In this document: positions 1 to 6,358 of the stretch, one piece after another | Numbering within the stretch: position 1 is the stretch's first letter | Layout: every line of letters starts with the position of its first letter | Assembly (NCBI GenBank): GCA_002869095.1 | Contig: PKTO01000162.1 | Coordinates: 1-6,849 of the forward strand | Source: Clostridiales bacterium | GTDB lineage: Bacteria > Bacillota > Clostridia > Peptostreptococcales > BM714 | Direction of reading: 5' to 3' | Length of the DNA stretch: 6,849 nucleotides | Translations under genes and position numbers: made by a program | Notes under the pieces: model-generated | The model's database searches: none | The model's input: the letters and a program-made list of their open reading frames with translations, nothing else | What the model was told of the DNA's origin: nothing

Positions 1-1
1 G

Positions 2-457
2 AAGATAGGAAAAGAAATTGAAAGTATGGGTTACCGCTACTTTCCGGTTGCATCGTCGCAGTCGATAAATGCAAACGGCGCATATTACGAAGGTTTCTTC
101 CCGCACAAGACCGCTGCAACAAGCTCCGGATTGGGCTGGGTCGGTAAAAACGGATTATTGGTAACACCGGAATTCGGGCCCCGGGTTCGCCTTGGGACAG
201 TGTTGACCGATTGGGTATTGCCGGTTGACAAACCGGTTACAAAGTCTGCTTGCCTTTCATGCGACTTGTGCGTAAAAGCTTGTCCGGCGGTGGCATTGAC
301 AGGTAAAAATTGGGAGGCCGGAATGGCAAGGCGTGAAATAGTCGATGCAAAGGCTTGCTCCGACCACATGTCCAAACATTACAAACACATAGGAAGAGGA
401 TCCGTGTGCGGCATATGCATTGCCGCATGTCCCAAGGGAAGGATATACAAAAAATGA
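2..457 (+). CDS. QueG-like epoxyqueuosine reductase-family protein, two [4Fe-4S] clusters (5' end missing)
   Basis: Only the last 151 residues are inside the window; the frame is open back to base 2. Near residues 40-65 of the fragment lies a GWVGKNGLLVTPEFG...LGTVLTD stretch, which resembles the segment of epoxyqueuosine reductase (QueG) and related cobalamin-dependent reductases just before the ferredoxin domain. It is followed by a classic cluster motif C-x2-C-x2-C-x3-CP (fragment residues 84, 87, 90, 94). A second motif C-x2-C-x3-CP (136, 139, 143) has a further Cys at 119 that may be the fourth ligand. QueG makes queuosine in tRNA from epoxyqueuosine. This protein ends right after the second cluster, without the HEAT-repeat tail of long QueG proteins, and has CPKGR where QueG usually has CPWN. 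It may therefore be a QueG-like paralogue of unknown substrate. The stop overlaps the next gene's start (ATGA), so the two are probably co-transcribed. Confidence 0.75.
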   Translation, partial: KIGKEIESMGYRYFPVASSQSINANGAYYEGFFPHKTAATSSGLGWVGKNGLLVTPEFGPRVRLGTVLTDWVLPVDKPVTKSACLSCDLCVKACPAVALTGKNWEAGMARREIVDAKACSDHMSKHYKHIGRGSVCGICIAACPKGRIYKK

Positions 458-1548
458 AAACAGTAAATTTTAAAATGGGATCGGTTGTTATGGTGGGATT
501 GATTTTGTCGATTGCGCTGTCTGGCTGTGCGAATAAGGAAAGCGCTGCTAAGGAAATCGAGGCGGAAGCCGAAAAACCGATTGAAACCGGATTCGAGGAA
601 TTGACTGAACCCGAAGAAGAAGCGGCGGGTCAAATTCTGAGCGATGCGGATTTAAAGTCGTTGGGCGTAAATGAAATGGGGAAAATAATGATAGTGATGT
701 ACCACAGCATTTCCGATGAAGAAAAAAACTATGTAAGGTCAAGGTAAAACTTCAGGCAAGACCTGGAGATGCTGTATGAAAAGGGCTACCGCCTTATAAG
801 CGTATCGGATTATATCGACGGGAACATCGATGTCGGTGCGGGGATGACTCCCGTGGTAGTAACATTCGACGACGGAACGCTCTCAAATTTCAACATAATC
901 GAGGAGAATGGAGAATTTGTTATAGATCCGGATTGCGCTGTTGGAATAATCAATGCATTCGCAGAGGAACATCCCGACTTTGGAAGGACATCGGCATTTT
1001 GCCTTTTCGGGACAAATCCATTCAGACAGGGCGAATATCTGGAATACAAGTTGAAATATCTCGTCGACAATGGCTTTGAGATAGAAAGCCACAGTTACGG
1101 GCATGAAAATCTTTCGGAATTGGGACCCGAGGCAATAATGAAAAGTTTGGGCAAGATCGACCGTTTTATTGAGGAAAAGGTGCCTGGATACAGAATAAGG
1201 GCTTTGGCCCTTCCGTATGGCGGAAGGCCCAAGGATGACCAGGCGAGAGCCGCGATAGCCCAAGGGCGGTTTGAAGGGAATGAATACAGGAATGAAGCTG
1301 TTTTCGCAGTGGGATGGCAGCCCGAACGGTCGCCTATAGATATGAAGACGGATTTTCAATACCTAAACAGGGTTCACGCAAGCAATGAGAAGTTCGGGAT
1401 CCGCTATTGGCTGGAGGATTTTGACAACCATCCGGAAAAAAGATTTGTTTCTGACGGAGATGCTGAAACATTTACGGTTAATGAAAAGGATTTGGCTTCC
1501 TTGTCATATGAAAAAGTGGGAGACAGGGCAATCAGGGTAATCAAATGA
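454..1548 (+). pseudogene. Lipoprotein polysaccharide deacetylase (NodB family), interrupted by in-frame TAA at 745-747
   Basis: The family removes N-acetyl groups from cell-wall or other polysaccharides outside the membrane. The ATG at 454 overlaps the upstream stop and has an AAGGGAAGGA ribosome site at 434-443. Residues 1-25 are a lipoprotein signal peptide ending in the lipobox LSGC (Cys25), followed by an acidic Glu-rich linker (about 30-60). The NodB domain begins with IMIVMYHSIS around residue 85. At codon 98 there is a TAA; with no change of frame, homology resumes at once (NFRQDLEMLYEKGYR). After it come the metal and catalytic motifs: TFDDG (residues 137-141), HSYGH (213-217) and LPYGG (253-257). 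Read through, the product would be 364 codons, a normal size for the family. As written, the exported N-terminal part has no active site and the catalytic part has no signal peptide. An ATG at 769 has a GGAG only 2 bases before it, so internal restart looks weak. A single-base nonsense mutation or a sequencing error are the simplest readings. Confidence 0.8.
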
Positions 1549-1581
1549 CAGAAAGCAGTAAGCTCGATTGATGCGGGATAT

Positions 1582-1610
1582 TTGACAATTATTTAACCAA
1601 GCTATAAAAT
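1582..1610 (+). promoter_or_regulatory. Sigma-A promoter for the proC-transporter operon
   Basis: A perfect -35 box TTGACA (1582-1587) is followed after 17 bases by TAAAAT (1605-1610), a 5/6 match to the -10 consensus. Transcription would start near 1617, giving a leader of about 108 bases before the proC GTG. I see no convincing riboswitch, T-box or attenuator hairpin in that leader. There is also no clear terminator between the end of the deacetylase gene (1548) and this promoter, so some read-through from upstream is possible. Confidence 0.75.
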
Positions 1611-1724
1611 ATCAATGTGTGATAAATAAATCAAGCGTGTCGGAAGGTGTCGGATTGGATGGAATCTTATGCCTGAATGAACCGATTAAACGGGATAATA
1701 TGGAAATATATATGGAGGTGCAGG

Positions 1725-2549
1725 GTGAACAAAGCAATTGGAATAATCGGATGCGGAAATATGGGCCGCGGAATCTTGGAAGGAATTTTAAAGAACGGTT
1801 TAATGGAAGCGGGCAAGGTGTTTATTTATGACAAAGATTCCAGCAAGACCGCCGAAATGAAAGAAAGACTTGGCGTAAACGTATCCGAAGACAGTACCGA
1901 ATTAATGAGAGATGCGGATGTGGTAGTTCTGGCAGTCAAGCCGAACATTTACAAGCCGGTTCTCGAACAAATAAAGGGATCCGTTCGGAAAGACCAGATA
2001 ATAGTCACAATAGCCGCAGGAATAAACTTGGCTTTCGTAGAAGGAATTTTAGGCAAGGACAAGCGCATTGTCAGGACAATGCCGAATACTCCAGCGCTTG
2101 TAGGAGAGGGAATGACTGCTGTTGTTCCAGGCAAGGGCTCGGGGGAAGACGATTTGCAAACCGTAGTGGAAATTTTTAAAGGAATAGGAAAAGTAGAGGT
2201 TGTTCCTGAATATTTGATCGATGCGGTAATAGGAATAAGCGGCTCGGCCCCGGCATATGTTTACATGTTCATCGAAGCAATGGCTGACGGAGCGGTCCGT
2301 GGAGGAATGCCGAGAGACAAGGCCTATAGGTTTGCATCCCAGGCGGTGCTTGGTTCCGCCAAAATGGTTCTGGAAAGCGGAATGCATCCCGGAGAATTGA
2401 AAGACATGGTCTGTTCGCCGGGAGGAACCACAATCGAAGCGGTAGCCAGCCTTGAGGAAAACGGTTTCAGAGGCGTCGTAATCGATGCTGTGGAAGCTTG
2501 TATGGAGAAATCAATCAAAATGTCCAAACGAATGGACGCAAATACTTAG
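1725..2549 (+). CDS. proC: Pyrroline-5-carboxylate reductase
   Basis: This cytoplasmic enzyme reduces 1-pyrroline-5-carboxylate to L-proline with NAD(P)H, the last step of proline synthesis. The 274-residue product has the family's usual length. It opens with the Rossmann motif GIIGCGNMGRGI (about residues 5-16). It then shows the VVLAVKPN segment, the RTMPNTPALVGEGMT segment, and the C-terminal signature SGSAPAYVYMFIEAMADGAV...GMPRD followed by MVCSPGGTTIEAV. The GTG at 1725 is preferred because GGAGG at 1714-1718 sits 6 bases before it and the protein then begins MNKAIGIIGCG as in the family. An in-frame upstream ATG at 1677 would add 16 residues unlike the family and has no good ribosome site. 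The next gene begins 10 bases after the stop, so the two form an operon. In amino-acid fermenting Clostridia proline is also an electron acceptor, but nothing here shows that link directly. Confidence 0.95.
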   Translation: MNKAIGIIGCGNMGRGILEGILKNGLMEAGKVFIYDKDSSKTAEMKERLGVNVSEDSTELMRDADVVVLAVKPNIYKPVLEQIKGSVRKDQIIVTIAAGINLAFVEGILGKDKRIVRTMPNTPALVGEGMTAVVPGKGSGEDDLQTVVEIFKGIGKVEVVPEYLIDAVIGISGSAPAYVYMFIEAMADGAVRGGMPRDKAYRFASQAVLGSAKMVLESGMHPGELKDMVCSPGGTTIEAVASLEENGFRGVVIDAVEACMEKSIKMSKRMDANT

Positions 2550-2559
2550 GGGGAATTAT

Positions 2560-4044
2560 ATGAGTACCAACAAGGAACAATGGGGAAGTAGATGGGGTTT
2601 CATCGCCGCAAGCATAGGAATGGCAATCGGAACAGGAAACATATGGCGTTTTCCGAGAGTAGCGGCATCTAACGGCGGTGGCCCCTTTTTGATTGCGTGG
2701 ACAGTGGCTTTGCTTGTATGGTCAATACCGCTTTTGATAGGTGAAATGGTTATCGGAAGAAAAACAAGACTTGGAGCGATAGGAGCATTCAGAGACTTTC
2801 TCGGAAAAAAATACACTTGGATGGGAACATGGATTGTAATGGTTTGTCTTCTTATCATGTTCTACTATTCAGTGGTCATGGGATGGTGTTTCAAATATTT
2901 CACAATGTCCGTAGCCGGAGTCTTCAAGCCGGGAATGGATACGTTGGCTACAGAAGCAATTTGGAATACGTTTACAACAACACCTTCACAGACGATTTTG
3001 TTCCACTTTCTGTCTATGGCTGTAGGCGGATTCATAGTATATAAAGGCGTTACCGGTGGAATAGAAAAAGCCAGCAAAATAATGATTCCCACATTATTCG
3101 GACTGATGCTGGTGGCGCTTTTCAGGGTCATGACACTGCCGGGAGCACTCAAGGGACTTGAATATCTCTTCAATCCCAGAGTTGAAATGCTTGCAAATCC
3201 GAAAATCTGGCTGGAGGCATTCACTCAGTCGGCTTGGTCGACAGGAGCCGGATGGGGTTTCATAATTACGTATGCGGTTTACACAAAAAAGAAGGAAGAT
3301 GTTGCAGGAAACTGCATGATTATGGGTATTGGAAACAATGTGGGCGCTTTGGTTGCCGGAATGACTGTTTTGCCGGCCATATTCGCATTGTCGCCGAGCC
3401 TTGAGTTTGCTAACGATGCTTTGGCATCTGGAAACACGGGCATCACTTTCATATATCTGGCGCAGCTTTTTACGCGCATGCCTGCGGGAAGATGGATTTC
3501 AGCAGTTTTCTTCCTTGCCATGGGTATTGCGGCGCTATCTTCACTCTTGCCGATGATAGAGGTAGGGGTAAGGAGCTTCATGGATGCGGGATTCTCGCGC
3601 AAGAAGGCCACAAAAGTGGTTGCCACAATGGGATTTTTACTCGGAGTTCCTTCAGCATACAGCCTGAACTTTTTGAACAATCAGGATTGGGTTTTAGGCG
3701 TGGCGCTTCTGGTGAGCGGACTTTTCGTATCATTCGCAATAACGAAATATGGAGCCGAAAAACTGCGCAAAGAGGAAATAAATACCCCTTGGGCGGATTT
3801 CAAAATCGGCAGATGGTGGAGTGTTTGCATTTCCATATTCCCCTTGCTGTTTGTGGTTCTATGCGGTTGGTGGGTATGGCAGTCGATTACATGGTATCCC
3901 GGTTCATGGTGGAATCCCTTGGAACTATACAGTACGGGTACAATCATTGCTCAATTCATAGTATATATTGCGTTTGGCCTTTTAACCAACAATTGGTTGG
4001 CTGACAAAACGGAAAAGGGCGAATTCACAAAGGAAGCTGTATAA
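2560..4044 (+). CDS. Sodium-dependent amino-acid transporter, NSS/SNF family
   Basis: This is a LeuT-fold secondary transporter that uses the sodium gradient to import a substrate, probably an amino acid, across the cytoplasmic membrane. The 494-residue product has about 12 hydrophobic segments. The TM1 signature GMAIGTGNIWRFPRVAASNGGGP is recognisable, with RVAAS in place of the more usual PYL..K. The unwound TM6 region reads STGAGWGFIITYAVY, and the TM8 sodium-site region reads ALSSLLPMIEV. The C-terminal part is rich in Trp. The ATG at 2560 has a GGGGGA ribosome site (2549-2554) overlapping the proC stop; a longer in-frame start at 2485 lies inside proC and is unlikely. Substrate specificity cannot be assigned. 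The pairing with a tiny downstream membrane peptide recalls MetP/MetS methionine-alanine importers, and the pairing with proC raises proline as an alternative. Confidence 0.92.
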   Translation: MSTNKEQWGSRWGFIAASIGMAIGTGNIWRFPRVAASNGGGPFLIAWTVALLVWSIPLLIGEMVIGRKTRLGAIGAFRDFLGKKYTWMGTWIVMVCLLIMFYYSVVMGWCFKYFTMSVAGVFKPGMDTLATEAIWNTFTTTPSQTILFHFLSMAVGGFIVYKGVTGGIEKASKIMIPTLFGLMLVALFRVMTLPGALKGLEYLFNPRVEMLANPKIWLEAFTQSAWSTGAGWGFIITYAVYTKKKEDVAGNCMIMGIGNNVGALVAGMTVLPAIFALSPSLEFANDALASGNTGITFIYLAQLFTRMPAGRWISAVFFLAMGIAALSSLLPMIEVGVRSFMDAGFSRKKATKVVATMGFLLGVPSAYSLNFLNNQDWVLGVALLVSGLFVSFAITKYGAEKLRKEEINTPWADFKIGRWWSVCISIFPLLFVVLCGWWVWQSITWYPGSWWNPLELYSTGTIIAQFIVYIAFGLLTNNWLADKTEKGEFTKEAV

Positions 4045-4057
4045 GGGAGGAAGGATA

Positions 4058-4156
4058 ATGTCTGCAACGGCAATAATAATGATGATTTTAGTTTTGGGAT
4101 TCTACGGAGGATCGTTTGTTATCCTCATAAACAAGGCTTTTAATGCAAAATCATAA
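4058..4156 (+). CDS. MetS-like small subunit of the NSS transporter (32 residues)
   Basis: This very short gene starts 13 bases after the transporter stop, behind an exceptionally strong purine-rich ribosome site (GGGAGGAAGGA, 4045-4055). The product begins MSATAIIMMILVLGFYGG and ends NKAFNAKS. It has one membrane span (about residues 4-24), a GFYGGSF glycine patch and a short basic tail. This matches the build of the small partner subunits (MetS type, the putative methionine/alanine importer small-subunit family) encoded directly after some bacterial NSS transporters. In Corynebacterium MetP the small subunit is needed for transport. Position, size and composition support the call. The terminator follows within 6 bases, so it is the last gene of the operon. 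Confidence 0.8.
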   Translation: MSATAIIMMILVLGFYGGSFVILINKAFNAKS

Positions 4157-4161
4157 TTATG

Positions 4162-4204
4162 AAGCGCTTTCGCCAATGTTTTGGCGAAGGCGTTTTTCTT
4201 TTTT
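4162..4204 (+). terminator. Rho-independent terminator of the proC-transporter operon
   Basis: A 12-bp stem (4165-4176 pairing with 4181-4192, with one T·G pair) is closed by a TGTT tetraloop. It is followed by TTTTT at 4193-4197, one C, and a further run of T to 4204. The bases just outside the stem (AAG against TTT) can extend it. It starts 6 bases after the small-subunit stop and separates this operon from the next. Confidence 0.93.
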
Positions 4205-4229
4205 ACTTCTAAGGATTTTCAATATGGGT

Positions 4230-4235
4230 TATAAT
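4230..4235 (+). promoter_or_regulatory. Probable -10 box of the activator operon
   Basis: A perfect TATAAT lies between the upstream terminator and the small membrane protein gene. The -35 region is poor: TTCTAA at 4207-4212 with a 17-base spacer is the best candidate, and the sequence before the -10 is GGT rather than an extended TGn. Transcription would start near 4242, leaving a short leader of about 29 bases. The location makes a promoter here likely, though its strength is uncertain. Confidence 0.55.
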
Positions 4236-4270
4236 TAAAGAAAGTGGAATTTATGAAAGGGGATGTCGAA

Positions 4271-4426
4271 ATGAATGTTGACTGGCAGGAAATATTGATA
4301 GTAATTTTTTTCATTATCATTGTTACGATACAGTTTTCATTGAACAAGATAATCCTGATTCTTAAGGAAATTGATAAGAGCCTCAAGAAATTGACAAATG
4401 GCGACCGAATTCACAGGGAAGGATAG
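4271..4426 (+). CDS. Small single-pass membrane protein upstream of the sigma-54 activator
   Basis: The 51-residue product starts MNVDWQEILIVIFFIIIV. It has one long hydrophobic stretch (about residues 8-36), with a possible break at QFSLNK. A charged helix, KEIDKSLKKLTNGDR, at the C-terminal side is likely cytoplasmic and amphipathic. The ATG at 4271 is chosen because AAAGGGG (4256-4262) sits 8 bases before it; an earlier GTG in frame at 4244 lacks a site and would sit at the likely transcription start. Only 2 bases separate its stop from the activator's start, and the activator's ribosome site lies in its last codons, so translation of the two is probably coupled. I do not recognise a family. 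A role in membrane anchoring or signalling for the activator, or in cysteine/cystine transport, is only inference. Confidence 0.72.
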   Translation: MNVDWQEILIVIFFIIIVTIQFSLNKIILILKEIDKSLKKLTNGDRIHREG

Positions 4427-4428
4427 AC

Positions 4429-6201
4429 ATGAGATTATCCCATATTTCTGATAATGTCCAAAAAATTTCGGAAGCGATATCGAGTGTTCTGGATGTCGAT
4501 GTCACGATTTCAGACGAGAGACTCACAAGAATTGCCGCAACTGGACTTTATGTTGGACAGCTTGGCGACAAGATAAGCAAAAATTCAATTTTCGGATATG
4601 CGCTGAAAAAAGGAAAGCATTATATAATCGACAATCCCAGAATAAATCCCGTATGCAAATTTTGCGACAAAAGGGATGAATGCAAGGAAGTGGCAGAGGT
4701 ATGCTCGCCCATAAGGCATGATGGCGAAATTATAGGCGTGATAGGCCTCATAGCCTTTGAGGAAAGCCAAAAGGAGAGACTCCTAAGGAATAAAAAAAAT
4801 CTGCTTGTTTTCCTTGAAAGAATGGGAGACTTGATATCGGCAAAGCTTTCGGATGTGGAGAAAAACGAAAAAATTGAAATTTTAGCAAAAGAGCTCCAGG
4901 TGATAATAGATTCCTTCGACAAGGGTGTTGTTTTTGTCAATCGGGATGGAATTATCATGCATTCGAATGAAAAAGCTGAAGAAATATTGGGAAAGAGCGG
5001 TTCCCGAGAATATTTGACCAGCCTGGAGGATTTCGTGGACTATGTGGTGGGATTGGACGGCAATAAAAAAGAAAAACACCCATTGAGAAATCGCGAATAC
5101 GTATTTAAGAAAGACAATGAAAGGACCCGCCTCATTTTTGACGTGAATATAATGAAGACAGGCAGTGAAGTTGTCGGTTTGCTTATAAGCTTCAACAGCA
5201 AGGACGATGTGCTGAGCGTATTGAATGATGTTACAGGAGCTGGTCCATACATAACCTTTGACGATATTCTAGGGCACAGCGCCGTCTTGAACATGACAAA
5301 GGAGTATGCGGAAAGAGCTTCAAGAAGCACTTCCACGATATTGATACAGGGAGAGAGCGGAACGGGAAAGGAACTCTTTGCCCGGTCCATACACTATAAG
5401 AGCGACAGGAGATTCATGCCTTTTGTGACGGTGAATTGTGCGGCAATCCCTGAAAATCTTTTGGAAAGCGAGCTTTTCGGTTATGAGGAAGGTTCATTCA
5501 CAGGAGCCCTCCGGGGCGGCAAAACCGGAAAATTCGAATTGGCCGACAAGGGTACAATTTTTCTTGATGAAATTGGGGACATGCCCTTGCATCTTCAAAA
5601 AAAACTTTTGAGGGTTCTGCAGAACAGCATGATTGAGAAAGTCGGAGGCAAGCATTATTACAAGGTGGACATACGTGTGATTGCGGCAACCAACAAAAAT
5701 ATCGAGAAGCTTGTAGACGAAGGGGCTTTCAGGGAAGACCTGTTTTACAGGTTGAGCGTAATACCGCTTGTGATACCTCCTCTTAGAGAAAGAATGGATG
5801 ACATACCGATACTTGCAAATTCATTTATTAAAAAATACAGTGAAAAATTCCATAAGGATATCAGGGGAATACAAAAGGATGTTCTTATTGCTTTCATGGC
5901 ATACGATTGGCCGGGAAACGTTCGCGAACTTGAAAATGCCGTGGAGTACTCAGTAAACATGTGCAACAGGGAAAGCGTTTCTTTAAACGACATTCCAAGG
6001 CGCATATTGCAAAGTAAGGATTCATCGGGTTTCAAAGGTGAAACAAGCGCAATAAGAAGGCTCGAGAACTTGGAAAGGACCGAAATAGAAAGGGCCGTCA
6101 AGAAATACGGACACAACGAAAACGGAATCAGATTATGCGTAAACGACTTGGGGATAAGCAGAGCGACACTTTATAGAAAAATAAAAAAATACAATTTATA
6201 G
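4429..6201 (+). CDS. Sigma-54-dependent transcriptional activator with Cys-rich sensor and PAS domains (CdsR-like)
   Basis: The 590-residue protein is an ATP-driven enhancer-binding activator of RNA polymerase with sigma-54. Residues about 1-140 form a GAF-like sensor with a quartet C76-x2-C79-x5-C85-x6-C92, suited to binding metal or an Fe-S cluster or to sensing thiols. A short coiled linker leads to a PAS-like domain (about 155-260). The AAA+ domain (about 278-505) shows Walker A GESGTGKE (308-315), the sigma-54 contact loop as GSFTGA (355-360; usual form GAFTGA), Walker B IFLDE (377-381) and FREDLFYRL (434-442) with the arginine-finger region. A Fis-type helix-turn-helix lies at the C-terminus (about 547-587; DLGISRATLYRKIKKY). 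There is no phosphoreceiver domain, so control is probably by a small ligand or redox state. The next gene is an L-cysteine desulfidase with a sigma-54 promoter, which makes it the likely target. In Clostridioides difficile a comparable activator (CdsR) is reported for cdsB. The ribosome site GGGAAGGA (4417-4424) overlaps the upstream gene's end. Confidence 0.93.
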   Translation: MRLSHISDNVQKISEAISSVLDVDVTISDERLTRIAATGLYVGQLGDKISKNSIFGYALKKGKHYIIDNPRINPVCKFCDKRDECKEVAEVCSPIRHDGEIIGVIGLIAFEESQKERLLRNKKNLLVFLERMGDLISAKLSDVEKNEKIEILAKELQVIIDSFDKGVVFVNRDGIIMHSNEKAEEILGKSGSREYLTSLEDFVDYVVGLDGNKKEKHPLRNREYVFKKDNERTRLIFDVNIMKTGSEVVGLLISFNSKDDVLSVLNDVTGAGPYITFDDILGHSAVLNMTKEYAERASRSTSTILIQGESGTGKELFARSIHYKSDRRFMPFVTVNCAAIPENLLESELFGYEEGSFTGALRGGKTGKFELADKGTIFLDEIGDMPLHLQKKLLRVLQNSMIEKVGGKHYYKVDIRVIAATNKNIEKLVDEGAFREDLFYRLSVIPLVIPPLRERMDDIPILANSFIKKYSEKFHKDIRGIQKDVLIAFMAYDWPGNVRELENAVEYSVNMCNRESVSLNDIPRRILQSKDSSGFKGETSAIRRLENLERTEIERAVKKYGHNENGIRLCVNDLGISRATLYRKIKKYNL

Positions 6202-6237
6202 TATCAAAATGAGATGCGAGTATCAAAAAGAGACGCG
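6200..6237 (+). repeat. Tandem 19-bp direct repeat, probable activator-binding sites
   Basis: Two adjacent 19-base units (6200-6218 and 6219-6237) share 17 of 19 bases, with the core AGTATCAAAA(T/A)GAGA(T/C)GCG. The first unit starts on the last two bases of the activator's stop codon. They lie about 70-107 bases upstream of the -24 element of the downstream promoter, within the usual range for enhancer sites of sigma-54 activators. Copy 1 contains a small dyad TCA-N3-TGA. That the neighbouring activator binds them is inference from position and repetition. Confidence 0.7.
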
Positions 6238-6251
6238 CATCTCATTTTTTT
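6206..6251 (+). terminator. Hairpin terminator after the activator gene
   Basis: Bases 6206-6218 (AAAATGAGATGCG) pair perfectly with 6236-6248 (CGCATCTCATTTT) around a 17-base loop. A run of seven T (6245-6251) overlaps the 3' arm. It starts 5 bases after the activator's stop, as expected for an intrinsic terminator. The long loop and A/T-rich lower stem make it weaker than the terminator at 4162-4204. It uses the same bases as the putative activator-binding repeats, so either function, or both, may have shaped it. Confidence 0.65.
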
Positions 6252-6254
6252 ATG

Positions 6255-6267
6255 TCATTTTGATACT
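6255..6267 (-). repeat. Third, inverted copy of the AGTATCAAAATGA element
   Basis: Read on the - strand this is AGTATCAAAATGA, an exact 13/13 match to bases 6200-6212. It stands 39 bases upstream of the sigma-54 promoter's -24 region, in the opposite orientation to the first two copies. Being outside the terminator stem, it argues that the element is conserved for protein binding and not only as part of a hairpin. Confidence 0.7.
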
Positions 6268-6305
6268 TGAGAATTTGGAATGGCTGTATTGCAGTGTTCA
6301 AGCTT

Positions 6306-6321
6306 TGGCATGATAGTTGCA
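6306..6321 (+). promoter_or_regulatory. Sigma-54 (-24/-12) promoter of the cysteine desulfidase gene
   Basis: TGGCATGATAGTTGCA fits the consensus TGGCAC-R-N4-TTGCW at all fixed positions except one (T for C at the sixth base). The GG (6307-6308) and GC (6319-6320) doublets are separated by exactly 10 bases. Transcription should start near 6332, about 27 bases before the ATG. The presence of a sigma-54 activator gene directly upstream strongly supports it. Confidence 0.93.
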
Positions 6322-6358
6322 ACATGGTAGTGCAAATAATCATATGGGAGGCGTTGAA

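Noticed and set aside
883..1359. A 158-codon - strand ORF opposite the deacetylase gene
   Set aside because: It is antisense to clear NodB-family coding sequence, has no ribosome site or promoter, and its product looks like a random shadow.
769..1548. Separate functional deacetylase gene starting at ATG 769
   Set aside because: The only nearby purine motif is 2 bases before the ATG, too close for a ribosome site, and the start falls in the middle of the NodB domain with its first strand left upstream of the TAA.
1617..1724. Possible riboswitch or T-box in the 108-base proC leader
   Set aside because: I found no conserved T-box sequence, no strong paired stems and no terminator hairpin with a T-run before the GTG.
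1619..1831. A 70-codon + strand ORF across the proC leader
   Set aside because: It begins with GTG at the probable transcription start with no ribosome site, runs over the proC ribosome site and out of frame into proC, and its product has no recognisable features.
3492..4004. A 170-codon + strand ORF inside the transporter gene
   Set aside because: It lies wholly within the transporter in another frame, and the transporter's membrane segments and motifs continue intact across it.
6200..6267. CRISPR array
   Set aside because: The repeats are short, adjacent without spacers, and one is inverted; the position before a sigma-54 promoter fits enhancer sites much better.
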